Of a DNA stretch of 64,000 nt, positions 57,402 to 63,256 are shown piece by piece. The DNA is from Flavobacteriaceae bacterium CRH. Its GTDB lineage: Bacteria; Bacteroidota; Bacteroidia; Flavobacteriales; Flavobacteriaceae. Positions within the stretch are counted from its first letter, which is position 1, and every line of letters begins with the position of its first letter. Location: the NCBI GenBank assembly GCA_001507425.1, contig LMAJ01000003.1, forward strand, positions 310,001 through 374,000, given 5' to 3'. The translations under genes were made by a program, and so were the position numbers. The notes under the pieces are model-generated. The model saw only the letters and a program-made list of their open reading frames with translations, was not told where the DNA came from and ran no database searches.

Positions 57402-57452
57402 ATTTTTTACTACTGAAGTTAATTTTTCAGTATTCATAACGAACCGTTTCAT
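57378..57452 (-). CDS. Possible metK leader peptide
   Basis: A 24-codon frame in the metK leader (ATG 57452 to TAG 57378) reading MKRFVMNTEK, then LTSVVKNAKAETLL. It has Met at 1 and 6. Its last five residues, AETLL plus stop, are the same as those of the leader at 57672-57737, with different codons at four of five positions. The region is also packed with hairpins (57433-57458, 57411-57432, 57377-57401), so the frame could be incidental to RNA structure. Whether it is translated is unknown. Confidence 0.4.
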   Translation of the reverse strand: MKRFVMNTEKLTSVVKNAKAETLL

Positions 57453-57488
57453 TATGAAGAGGTTGCAATCAGTTCAAATTTTTCCTCT
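57411..57488 (-). ncRNA. Structured metK leader RNA candidate
   Basis: On the minus strand three adjacent stems can form: AGAGG/CCTCT enclosing a GATTGCAA loop (57488-57458), TTCATAA/TTATGAA (57458-57433) and TACTGAA/TTCAGTA (57432-57411), directly followed by the attenuator-like hairpin. It starts where the predicted transcript begins (~57493). Not a canonical SAM-I fold; no class assigned. Confidence 0.4.
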
Positions 57489-57499
57489 GTATTCGCGTG

Positions 57500-57529
57500 C
57501 AAAGGTATAAAACCATTTTGATTTGCAAA
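57500..57529 (-). promoter_or_regulatory. Promoter of metK (-33 TTTG and -7 TACCTTTG)
   Basis: Minus strand: TTTG (57529-57526), 18-base spacer, TACCTTTG (57507-57500). Best promoter match in the window. Predicted start ~57493, giving a ~165-base 5' leader. Confidence 0.75.
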
Positions 57530-57613
57530 TTAAACTTTTACTTTTTTTATTTTTAAGATAAGAAATTTAACATTACATACTATTTTGATAGGGTAATAGA
57601 AATTATTTCTGTT

Positions 57614-57641
57614 TTTGTTTGGCCGATTAAAAAATAGTTTG
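57614..57641 (+). promoter_or_regulatory. Possible promoter of the metY attenuator array
   Basis: TTTG (57614-57617), 17-base spacer, TAGTTTG (57635-57641), a one-base-short variant of TAnnTTTG. Would start ~26 bases before the first leader ATG. Confidence 0.35.
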
Positions 57642-57671
57642 CAAATTTGCTTCATCAAAATAAAAGAAAAA

Positions 57672-57737
57672 ATGAAATTAACAGTTTGCAGTATGTCTTG
57701 TATGATGCCGGAATCTTCCGCAGAGACACTATTGTAG
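57672..57737 (+). CDS. Met/Cys leader peptide A (upstream of metY)
   Basis: A 21-residue frame, ATG 57672 to TAG 57737: MKLT, then VCSMSCMMPESSAETLL. Met at 1, 8, 11, 12 and Cys at 6 and 10: the control codons of a methionine/cysteine attenuator. A terminator follows 21 bases after the stop. The octamer CCGCAGAG occurs in the leader (57718-57725) and again as the 3' side of the terminator (57771-57778), so the terminator's 5' arm can pair with either: six base pairs with the leader copy or nine in the terminator. Stalling at Met codons would leave the leader copy free; reaching the stop would cover part of it. Translation itself is inferred. Confidence 0.75.
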   Translation: MKLTVCSMSCMMPESSAETLL

Positions 57738-57758
57738 TTTATTTCAAACCTATATAGA

Positions 57759-57788
57759 AACCTCTGCTAACCGCAGAGGTTTTTTTTT
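57759..57788 (+). terminator. Attenuator terminator A
   Basis: AACCTCTGC/GCAGAGGTT perfect 9-bp stem (57759-57767, 57773-57781), loop TAACC, followed by T-run to 57788. Confidence 0.9.
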
Positions 57789-58007
57789 GCCCAAAAATCA
57801 ATAAACTGTAATTTTTGACCATATCAACTAATCAAAAAGAAAATAGTATTTGGTTTAGGTAAAAAAATAAAATAAAAAACAGCAGTGTTTACAAGGCTTA
57901 GAAAGCTTTTAATGTTAAATATCATTTTTTGATTTGGTAGATTCAAAAATACGTATTACATTTACTATATCGAATTAGTCGAGTTTAAAAATATAAATAA
58001 TAAAAAA

Positions 58008-58094
58008 ATGAAAACAGTAGCAAATAAAATGATGGTGTGTTGTATGATGCAAATGTGCATCCCAAATTTGCTATTGCCAAAAGTGAAAGAGTAG
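58008..58094 (+). CDS. Met/Cys leader peptide B (upstream of metY)
   Basis: A 28-residue frame, ATG 58008 to TAG 58094, with the core NKMMVCCMMQMC: Met at 1, 8, 9, 13, 14, 16 and Cys at 11, 12, 17, nine of 28 residues. The codons for LPK (TTGCCAAAAG, 58074-58083) can pair over ten bases, two of them G-U, with CTTTTGGTAG (58128-58137), the 5' arm and loop edge of the terminator that follows. A ribosome stalled at the Met/Cys cluster (up to 58058) would leave that segment free to form the antiterminator; one at the stop would sit close to or on it. Strongest of the four candidates. Confidence 0.82.
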   Translation: MKTVANKMMVCCMMQMCIPNLLLPKVKE

Positions 58095-58122
58095 AATCTT
58101 TGTTATAGAGTTAACAACTATA

Positions 58123-58157
58123 AAACCCTTTTGGTAGCCATCCGGAAGGGTTTTTTT
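58123..58157 (+). terminator. Attenuator terminator B
   Basis: AAACCCTTTTGG/CCGGAAGGGTTT, 12 bp with two G-U, loop TAGCCAT, T-run 58151-58157. Its 5' arm is identical to that of terminator D at 61587. Confidence 0.92.
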
Positions 58158-58182
58158 ATTTCAACATTTTAAATTTTAAACC

Positions 58183-58368
58183 ATGAATACATTAGATATA
58201 AATACAATCGCATTTCAGTACTTATTGAGAACCGATTCTCAAAAAAACAATATTAAATCTGAAGAGTCAACAAGTGAAACGATGAAGTATAATCCGGAAC
58301 AATATATAGGTCAAAAATCTTTATTGGCTCAAATATACAGTCTGGAAGAAGAAGATCTTTATGTTTAG
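58183..58368 (+). CDS. Small unknown protein 1, between attenuator B and metY
   Basis: A 61-residue protein with no signal peptide or membrane segment: N-terminus MNTLDINTIAFQYLLRTD, a Ser/Glu/Lys middle, and C-terminus KSLLAQIYSLEEEDLYV. The last 16 residues match the end of the 65-residue protein at 61696 (SLLFLMYSKENETLFI): eight identities and three conservative changes, pattern SLLxxxYSxExExL. It is the first gene after attenuator B and lies 88 bases before metY with no terminator between, so it should be expressed under Met/Cys limitation. Function unknown; the shared acidic tail suggests a common binding partner. Confidence 0.75.
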   Translation: MNTLDINTIAFQYLLRTDSQKNNIKSEESTSETMKYNPEQYIGQKSLLAQIYSLEEEDLYV

Positions 58369-58456
58369 ACTTTAGACAATATCAAATTTAAATTTAAAAA
58401 AGCAATTACAATTACAATATATAATAGTATTAACAATACCTAAAAAACTAACTATC

Positions 58457-59761
58457 ATGAGCACACAAAAATTCGCAACAAACGCATTACACGCAGGGCA
58501 CGACGTAACTAAAAACGGTGGAACAAGAGCAGTGCCAATTTATCAGACATCATCGTATGTTTTTAATAACTCAGATCATGCCGCCAATTTATTTGGTTTA
58601 GCCGAAGCCGGATACATCTACACCCGACTTAATAACCCAACAAATGATGTTTTAGAACAACGACTTGCAGCGCTTGAGGGCGGAATTGCTGCCGTTGTAA
58701 CAGCATCCGGAGCATCTGCAATTGCGACTACTTTTTTAACTTTGCTAAAAGCGGGCGATCATATTGTAGCTTCAAACAGTTTATACGGAGGGACTTATAA
58801 CTTATTAAAAGTGACTTTACCTCGTTTAGGCATTACGACAACTTTTGTAGATCCTGCAAAACCAGAAAACTTTACAAAAGCAGCGAAAGAAAATACAAGA
58901 GCCTTTTTTGCAGAGTCTTTAGGAAATCCAAAATTAGATGTATTAGATCTGAAAGCGATTTCGGCGGAAGCCAAAAACTTTAAAGTACCTTTTATTGTAG
59001 ACAATACGGTTGCGACTCCTTATTTATTAAAACCGATTGAATACGGAGCAAACATTGTCATTCATTCTTTAACCAAATATATTTCAGGAAACGGAACTTC
59101 ATTAGGAGGCGTTATTATCGATGCCGGAACTTTTGACTGGTCTAACGGAAAATTCCCTGAATTTACAGAGCCTTCTGCCGGATATCATGGTTTAGTGTAT
59201 CACGAAGCTTTAGGAGATGCCGCTTTTATAGCAAAAGCAAGAATCGAAGGATTACGTGATTTTGGTTCAGCTTTGAGTCCGTTTAATGCCTTTCAAATTA
59301 TTCAGGGATTAGAAACATTGCCAATTAGAATTAAAAAACACAGCGAAAATGCGTTGGCTTTAGCCGAATGGTTAGAGCAACAAGATGAGGTTGTTTGGGT
59401 AAATTATCCCGGCTTAAAATCAAATAAATATTATGATTTATCCAAAGAATATCTTCCGGAAGGGCAAAGCGGCGTGATCACTTTTGGATTAAAAGGTGGT
59501 TTCGAAGCAGCGAAAAAAGTAGTTGATGAAACGAAATTATTCTCACTTTTAGCCAATATTGGTGATACAAAATCATTGATTATTCATCCGGCCAGCACCA
59601 CACATCAGCAATTAAACGATCAAGAACAACTGGAAACAGGAGTTTCTAAAGATTTGGTACGACTTTCTGTTGGAATCGAAGACATCGAAGATTTGATCGC
59701 TGACTTGAGAACTGTATTTGCGAGCGTTACGCAATCACAATACAGTGTCAATAAAAATTAG
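58457..59761 (+). CDS. metY: O-acetylhomoserine sulfhydrylase
   Basis: PLP enzyme of the Cys/Met metabolism family, 434 residues, the long MetY-like form; makes homocysteine from O-acetylhomoserine and sulfide. Visible: TRAVPIYQTSSYVF, YTRLNNPTNDVLEQRLAALEGG, ASGASAIATTFL, SLYGGTYNLL, PLP-binding Lys207 in VIHSLTKYISGNG, and HPASTTHQQL near the C-terminus. MetX, the acetyl donor step, is encoded 2.5 kb downstream. Attenuators A and B lie upstream on the same strand. O-succinylhomoserine as substrate is not excluded. Confidence 0.93.
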   Translation: MSTQKFATNALHAGHDVTKNGGTRAVPIYQTSSYVFNNSDHAANLFGLAEAGYIYTRLNNPTNDVLEQRLAALEGGIAAVVTASGASAIATTFLTLLKAGDHIVASNSLYGGTYNLLKVTLPRLGITTTFVDPAKPENFTKAAKENTRAFFAESLGNPKLDVLDLKAISAEAKNFKVPFIVDNTVATPYLLKPIEYGANIVIHSLTKYISGNGTSLGGVIIDAGTFDWSNGKFPEFTEPSAGYHGLVYHEALGDAAFIAKARIEGLRDFGSALSPFNAFQIIQGLETLPIRIKKHSENALALAEWLEQQDEVVWVNYPGLKSNKYYDLSKEYLPEGQSGVITFGLKGGFEAAKKVVDETKLFSLLANIGDTKSLIIHPASTTHQQLNDQEQLETGVSKDLVRLSVGIEDIEDLIADLRTVFASVTQSQYSVNKN

Positions 59762-59789
59762 GTTTTTTTGTTTTTTGTTTGAAAAATTG

Positions 59790-59826
59790 CCTTTAGCAAT
59801 GTGAGTTTTGCTAGAGGTGATTTTTT
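59790..59826 (+). terminator. Terminator of metY
   Basis: CCTTTAGCAA/TTGCTAGAGG (one G-U) with an 8-base loop, then TGA and six T. Confidence 0.6.
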
Positions 59827-59854
59827 ATGAAAAGCAACTCTATAATTTTAAACC

Positions 59855-59946
59855 ATATAAGTGATATAAGTCCATTTTATATCAACGTTATGATTCTGAC
59901 GCAACAATTGTGGTGTCTTACTAAAATGAATTTATATCACTTATAT
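59855..59946. repeat. 15-bp perfect inverted repeat before hom
   Basis: ATATAAGTGATATAA (59855-59869) and its exact reverse complement (59932-59946), 62-base spacer, ending 31 bases before the hom ATG. Resembles a dispersed intergenic element more than an operator. Confidence 0.75.
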
Positions 59947-59977
59947 AGTTCAAATTAACCCCAATAAATCAAAAATT

Positions 59978-61066
59978 ATGTCAAAGCTTAAAATAAACAT
60001 TATCCTTTTTGGAATTGGAAATATCGGAAGCACTTTAATCAATCAGATTATCGAAAGTCAGGAATTTTTTCTTGAAAGCAGAAACATCGATTTTCATTTT
60101 CCGATAATCACCAATTCTACAGTTGCTTTTTTCGAGAAAGAAGGCGTTGGATATGCCTGGGAAACGAATTTCGTGCAATTAGCAGTCCCGTTTAAAGTAG
60201 AAGATATTGTTGAATTTGCGAAAGAAAATGAATTTGAAAATCTCATTGCCGTTGATGCTACAGCGAGCGATGAATTGATAGGACATTATAATACGCTGAT
60301 TCAAAACGGATTTAATATTGTAGCGGTCAATAAAAAAGCCAATACGTTGCCAATCGATCTTTATAAAGAGATACGGGCAAACCTTAAAAAGTACGACAAA
60401 GAGTTTCTGTATGAGACTTCGGTAGATACAGGATTTCCCGTTTTGCAGACATTAAGGGATTTATATTATTCCGGAGAAAAAATCACTAAAATACGAGGCG
60501 TTTTTTCAGATAACCTGAGTTATGTTTTTAACAGATTTTCTAATGAAGAAGCTACTTTTTCCTCTGTTTTAAAAGATGCAAGTTTATTAGGATTGATGCG
60601 TTCTACTTTTAAAGAAGATCTCTCAGGAAATGATACGGCAAAAAAACTACTCATTCTGACCAGAGAAATTGGAAAGGATTTTGAGCTTTCAGACATAAAA
60701 ATCAATTCGCTTATCAACGAAGAACATTTGGAGAAAAATGGTATCCTTAATAAAGAAGCTGTTGACAGATCTTATAAGATTGCCAAAATCACCCAGGCAG
60801 ATAATCATGTGCTACGTTATATAGGAGAATTTGATATCGCAAAAAATACATTAGAAGTGAAATTGGTTTCAGAACCGGTAACTTCAGCTATCGGACAGCT
60901 AAAAGGTTCTGACACCATTTTTGAAATTTATACCCAATCGTATGCCGATGTTCCAATCGTTATTCAGAGTGGTTCGGCATGCAAACAGGCAATTTCAAGA
61001 GGAATCATCACGGATATTCTCAAAATAGCAGAAAAAATTAAGCATAAAGAGACAGTCTGGATTTAG
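59978..61066 (+). CDS. hom: Homoserine dehydrogenase
   Basis: Reduces aspartate semialdehyde to homoserine; 362 residues. Rossmann loop FGIGNIGSTL at the N-terminus, VDATASDELIGHY, the catalytic region VAVNKKANTLP and YETSVDTGFPVLQTLRDL (substrate-binding), and IRGVFSDNLSYVFN. No ACT domain: the C-terminus ends soon after the catalytic domain, so no threonine feedback is expected. It resembles the HSDH half of bifunctional ThrA more than the Hom family. A second aspartate-kinase gene starts at 63257. Confidence 0.88.
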   Translation: MSKLKINIILFGIGNIGSTLINQIIESQEFFLESRNIDFHFPIITNSTVAFFEKEGVGYAWETNFVQLAVPFKVEDIVEFAKENEFENLIAVDATASDELIGHYNTLIQNGFNIVAVNKKANTLPIDLYKEIRANLKKYDKEFLYETSVDTGFPVLQTLRDLYYSGEKITKIRGVFSDNLSYVFNRFSNEEATFSSVLKDASLLGLMRSTFKEDLSGNDTAKKLLILTREIGKDFELSDIKINSLINEEHLEKNGILNKEAVDRSYKIAKITQADNHVLRYIGEFDIAKNTLEVKLVSEPVTSAIGQLKGSDTIFEIYTQSYADVPIVIQSGSACKQAISRGIITDILKIAEKIKHKETVWI

Positions 61067-61256
61067 AATTGTTAAAACCGGATTAAATTTTTAGTAATGT
61101 TCTTTGATAAACTGATTTGTGGAGATCGTTTTAAAGCTTAAATGGATCATTTGTAAGTTTTCACTTTGTTTTTTTGAAACAAAAGTTTTGTAAGATGTTT
61201 TATATCGTTAAAAACTGTTTTTTTGTCGGATTTTCGTATTAATTTATTTGTTTTTG

Positions 61257-61288
61257 TTTGCATAATTAAAATAATATTTCGATATTTG
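61257..61288 (+). promoter_or_regulatory. Possible promoter of the second attenuator array
   Basis: TTTG (61257-61260), 20-base spacer, GATATTTG (61281-61288; one mismatch to TAnnTTTG). Predicted start ~20 bases before leader C. Confidence 0.4.
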
Positions 61289-61312
61289 TTAAACCCAAAA
61301 GCTATTAAATCA

Positions 61313-61381
61313 ATGAACTTAAAGGTCTATAAAATGTTTTATGCCATTTCGGTTAAAACCGTTGGGATGCTTAATGCTTAA
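61313..61381 (+). CDS. Leader peptide C
   Basis: A 22-residue frame, ATG 61313 to TAA 61381: MNLKVYKMFY, then AISVKTVGMLNA. Met at 1, 8 and 19, no Cys, so the weakest in control codons. GGGATGCTT (codons 18-20, 61364-61372) pairs with AAGCCTCCC (61412-61420), the 5' arm of the next terminator, at eight of nine positions. Stop-to-terminator spacing (30 bases) matches leaders A and B. Confidence 0.6.
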   Translation: MNLKVYKMFYAISVKTVGMLNA

Positions 61382-61411
61382 ATTGTAAGAATACAATAAT
61401 TATATATAGCA

Positions 61412-61444
61412 AAGCCTCCCGATAATTTTTTAGGAGGCTTTTTT
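61412..61444 (+). terminator. Attenuator terminator C
   Basis: AAGCCTCC/GGAGGCTT perfect 8-bp stem (61412-61419, 61433-61440) and six T. Confidence 0.88.
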
Positions 61445-61450
61445 AATTTT

Positions 61451-61555
61451 ATGAAAATGCAAGAATTAAATATAAAAAATAAATCACAGATGAATAAATC
61501 CCTACAGATGGACAAGATGTTCTCTGTCGCATTTATTTGCGTGCGCGTCTGCTGA
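61451..61555 (+). CDS. Met/Cys leader peptide D
   Basis: Frame from ATG 61451 (34 residues) or ATG 61490 (21 residues) to TGA 61555. In the short form: MNKSLQMDKM, then FSVAFICVRVC, with Met at 1, 7, 10 and Cys at 17 and 21; the longer form adds two Met. TACTAAAAG (61556-61564), immediately after the stop, can pair with CTTTTGGTA (61592-61600) of the terminator over nine bases, one G-U. A ribosome at the stop codon would cover it; one stalled at Met would not. Begins seven bases after terminator C, so C and D form a double gate. Confidence 0.7.
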   Translation: MKMQELNIKNKSQMNKSLQMDKMFSVAFICVRVC

Positions 61556-61586
61556 TACTAAAAGTATATATAAGTTTAAAAAACTT

Positions 61587-61622
61587 AAACCCTTTTGGTA
61601 TCCTGTCCAAAAGGGTTTTTTT
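61587..61622 (+). terminator. Attenuator terminator D
   Basis: AAACCCTTTTGG/CCAAAAGGGTTT perfect 12-bp stem, loop TATCCTGT, seven T. Same 5' arm as terminator B. Confidence 0.93.
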
Positions 61623-61695
61623 ATTGCATGTGGCCGGGTTAACAAAACATAAACAAATTTTAAATATAAAAACACAACGAACTAAAACATATATT

Positions 61696-61893
61696 ATGAG
61701 TGCAACAAACTACTTAACGAGAACATTTTCTAAATTGAAAAGCATCAGGACAAGAAGAAACAATCCGCCACCAGCAAACGAATTGATTCATCCAAGTTTT
61801 GGAATCACTGAAAAAGATAAAGCAGAGAAAAAAACACCAAATTCATTATTGTTTTTGATGTATTCGAAAGAGAATGAAACACTTTTTATCTAA
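61696..61893 (+). CDS. Small unknown protein 2, between attenuator D and the SAM riboswitch
   Basis: A 65-residue basic protein: MSATNYLTRTFSKLKSIRTR, then NNPPPANELIHPSFGITEKDK and a C-terminus NSLLFLMYSKENETLFI that matches small protein 1 (58183-58368). ATG 61696 is used; the open frame extends to 61537 but that part runs through the leader and terminator D. First gene after attenuators C and D. A small-protein family with conserved tail SLLxxxYSxExExL, both copies placed after Met/Cys attenuators, suggests a shared job in sulfur amino acid metabolism; no function is known to me. Confidence 0.75.
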   Translation: MSATNYLTRTFSKLKSIRTRRNNPPPANELIHPSFGITEKDKAEKKTPNSLLFLMYSKENETLFI

Positions 61894-62022
61894 ATCAAAA
61901 AGTATCATAAAATAGGGTAAAACCGGCTTAATTTTACTGGGCAGATTGTTCGGTAATTTTTTGCGTACAATAGTTTTCGTTTAAATTATATTTAAGAAAA
62001 TGAGTAATCAGTTTCGATAAAA

Positions 62023-62054
62023 TTTGTTTGTTTAAGAAATTAGTAGTTAATTTG
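62023..62054 (+). promoter_or_regulatory. Possible promoter of the metX riboswitch transcript
   Basis: TTTG (62023-62026), 20-base spacer, TTAATTTG (62047-62054; one mismatch). Start expected ~62060, 25 bases before the riboswitch P1 helix. Confidence 0.45.
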
Positions 62055-62083
62055 CACCTTTAAGTTCAAAAACGTATTGAAAA

Positions 62084-62190
62084 TGTTATAAAGAAAGGAC
62101 GAGGGATTAGACCCGATGAATCCTTAGCAACCCTTCGTTAACGCGAAGAAGGTGCTGCATTCTACCACGCCCAAACGTGGAAAGATAACA
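62084..62190 (+). ncRNA. SAM-I (S-box) riboswitch before metX
   Basis: Aptamer core is recognisable: GAGGGATT (62101) and ACCCGATGAATCC, the invariant GCAACC (62127-62132), P3 CTTCG/CGAAG, GGTGCT (62151-62156) with following ATTCTACC, P4 CCACG/CGTGG (62165-62169, 62176-62180), and P1 closed by TGTTAT (62084-62089) with ATAACA (62185-62190). Binds SAM and lowers expression of metX and the aspartate kinase gene behind it. The expression platform is unclear: only a weak TCTAG/CTAGA hairpin (62201-62220 area) followed by a C/T-rich run precedes the start codon, so either termination or start-site masking is possible. Confidence 0.9.
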
Positions 62191-62264
62191 ACAAGAATTT
62201 TTCTAGTATTTCACTCTAGACTTTCTTTCTAATATTTCCGTATACAAATCAATAATAAAAAGAT

Positions 62265-63254
62265 TTGAAATTGGAAAATATACCAAATCCCATAATAATT
62301 CAGGAATTCATCACAGAAAGTGGTGCACTTTATCGTTCGTTACCATTAAGTTTCGCTGTCTTTGGCCTGCCATTGTACACCGCGCCTATTGTTTTGGTAA
62401 ATCATGCCTTAACCGGAAATGCTCAGGTTACAGGAGAAAATGGTTGGTGGAATGACCTGATTGGCGACGAAAAGACAATCGATACCACAAAATATACCAT
62501 ATTGGCATTCGACGTTCCCGGAAACGGAAACGATGCGTTTGTGATAGAAAATTACCAGGATTTTACGACCAGAGATATTGCCAGGATTTTTATAGAAGGA
62601 TTAAAAACCCTAAATATTCAACAGGTATTTGCGATAATTGGAGGTTCTGTTGGCGGCGGAATTGCCTGGGAAATTTTGGCATTAGAACCAAACATCACAG
62701 AAAACTTAATTCCGATTGCAACCGACTGGAAATCGACCGACTGGATGATTGCCAATTGTTATCTTCAGGAACAAATCCTGAACAACTCTTCAAAACCAAT
62801 TGAAGATGCCAGAATTCATGCCATGTTGTGCTACCGTTCTCCGGAATCATTCAAAGAAAAATTTCAGCGTACCACAAATCAGGACCTTCTCATTTTTAAT
62901 ATAGAAAGCTGGCTGGCGCATCACGGCGAAAAATTGCAAAAAAGATATCAGTTGTCATCTTATAAATTGATGAACCAATTGCTTAAAACCATAGATATTA
63001 CAAGAAATACGGCTGATTTTGAGAGCTTGATATCTAAATCAAATGCAGCGATTCACATCATTGCGATAAATTCAGATTTATTTTTTACACCAAAAGAAAA
63101 TCTGGAAACTTATAATGAATTAAAGAAATTTAAAAACAATGTTTTTTACAGCGAAATAGATTCCGTTCACGGACATGACGCTTTTTTAATCGAGTACAAA
63201 CAATTAGATCATTTACTTGCCGATATTTTTAAGGCAGAAACAATAGAAAAATAA
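62265..63254 (+). CDS. metX: Homoserine O-acetyltransferase (MetX-like alpha/beta hydrolase)
   Basis: Activates homoserine for methionine synthesis; 329 residues. Alpha/beta-hydrolase fold with HALTGNAQVTGENGWWNDLIG, nucleophile Ser128 in IIGGSVGGGIAWE, the acid in INSDLFF and the His in SVHGHDAFL. Shorter than the ~370-residue classic MetX, but all catalytic parts are present. Start TTG 62265; TTG 62271 is an alternative. Directly under the SAM riboswitch and two bases before the aspartate kinase gene. Confidence 0.9.
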   Translation: MKLENIPNPIIIQEFITESGALYRSLPLSFAVFGLPLYTAPIVLVNHALTGNAQVTGENGWWNDLIGDEKTIDTTKYTILAFDVPGNGNDAFVIENYQDFTTRDIARIFIEGLKTLNIQQVFAIIGGSVGGGIAWEILALEPNITENLIPIATDWKSTDWMIANCYLQEQILNNSSKPIEDARIHAMLCYRSPESFKEKFQRTTNQDLLIFNIESWLAHHGEKLQKRYQLSSYKLMNQLLKTIDITRNTADFESLISKSNAAIHIIAINSDLFFTPKENLETYNELKKFKNNVFYSEIDSVHGHDAFLIEYKQLDHLLADIFKAETIEK

Positions 63255-63256
63255 AA

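Noticed and set aside
57328..57493. metK leader as a canonical SAM-I or SAM-II riboswitch
   Set aside because: GATTGCAACC and GCTAAA recall S-box pieces, but the P2/P4 arrangement and closing P1 cannot be drawn; kept only as an unclassified structured leader.
59828..59959. 43-codon frame upstream of hom as a further leader peptide
   Set aside because: It runs through the inverted repeat, has few Met/Cys codons, and no terminator follows before hom.
61537..61695. Longer N-terminus for small protein 2
   Set aside because: This stretch is the end of leader D and terminator D; ATG 61696 fits better.
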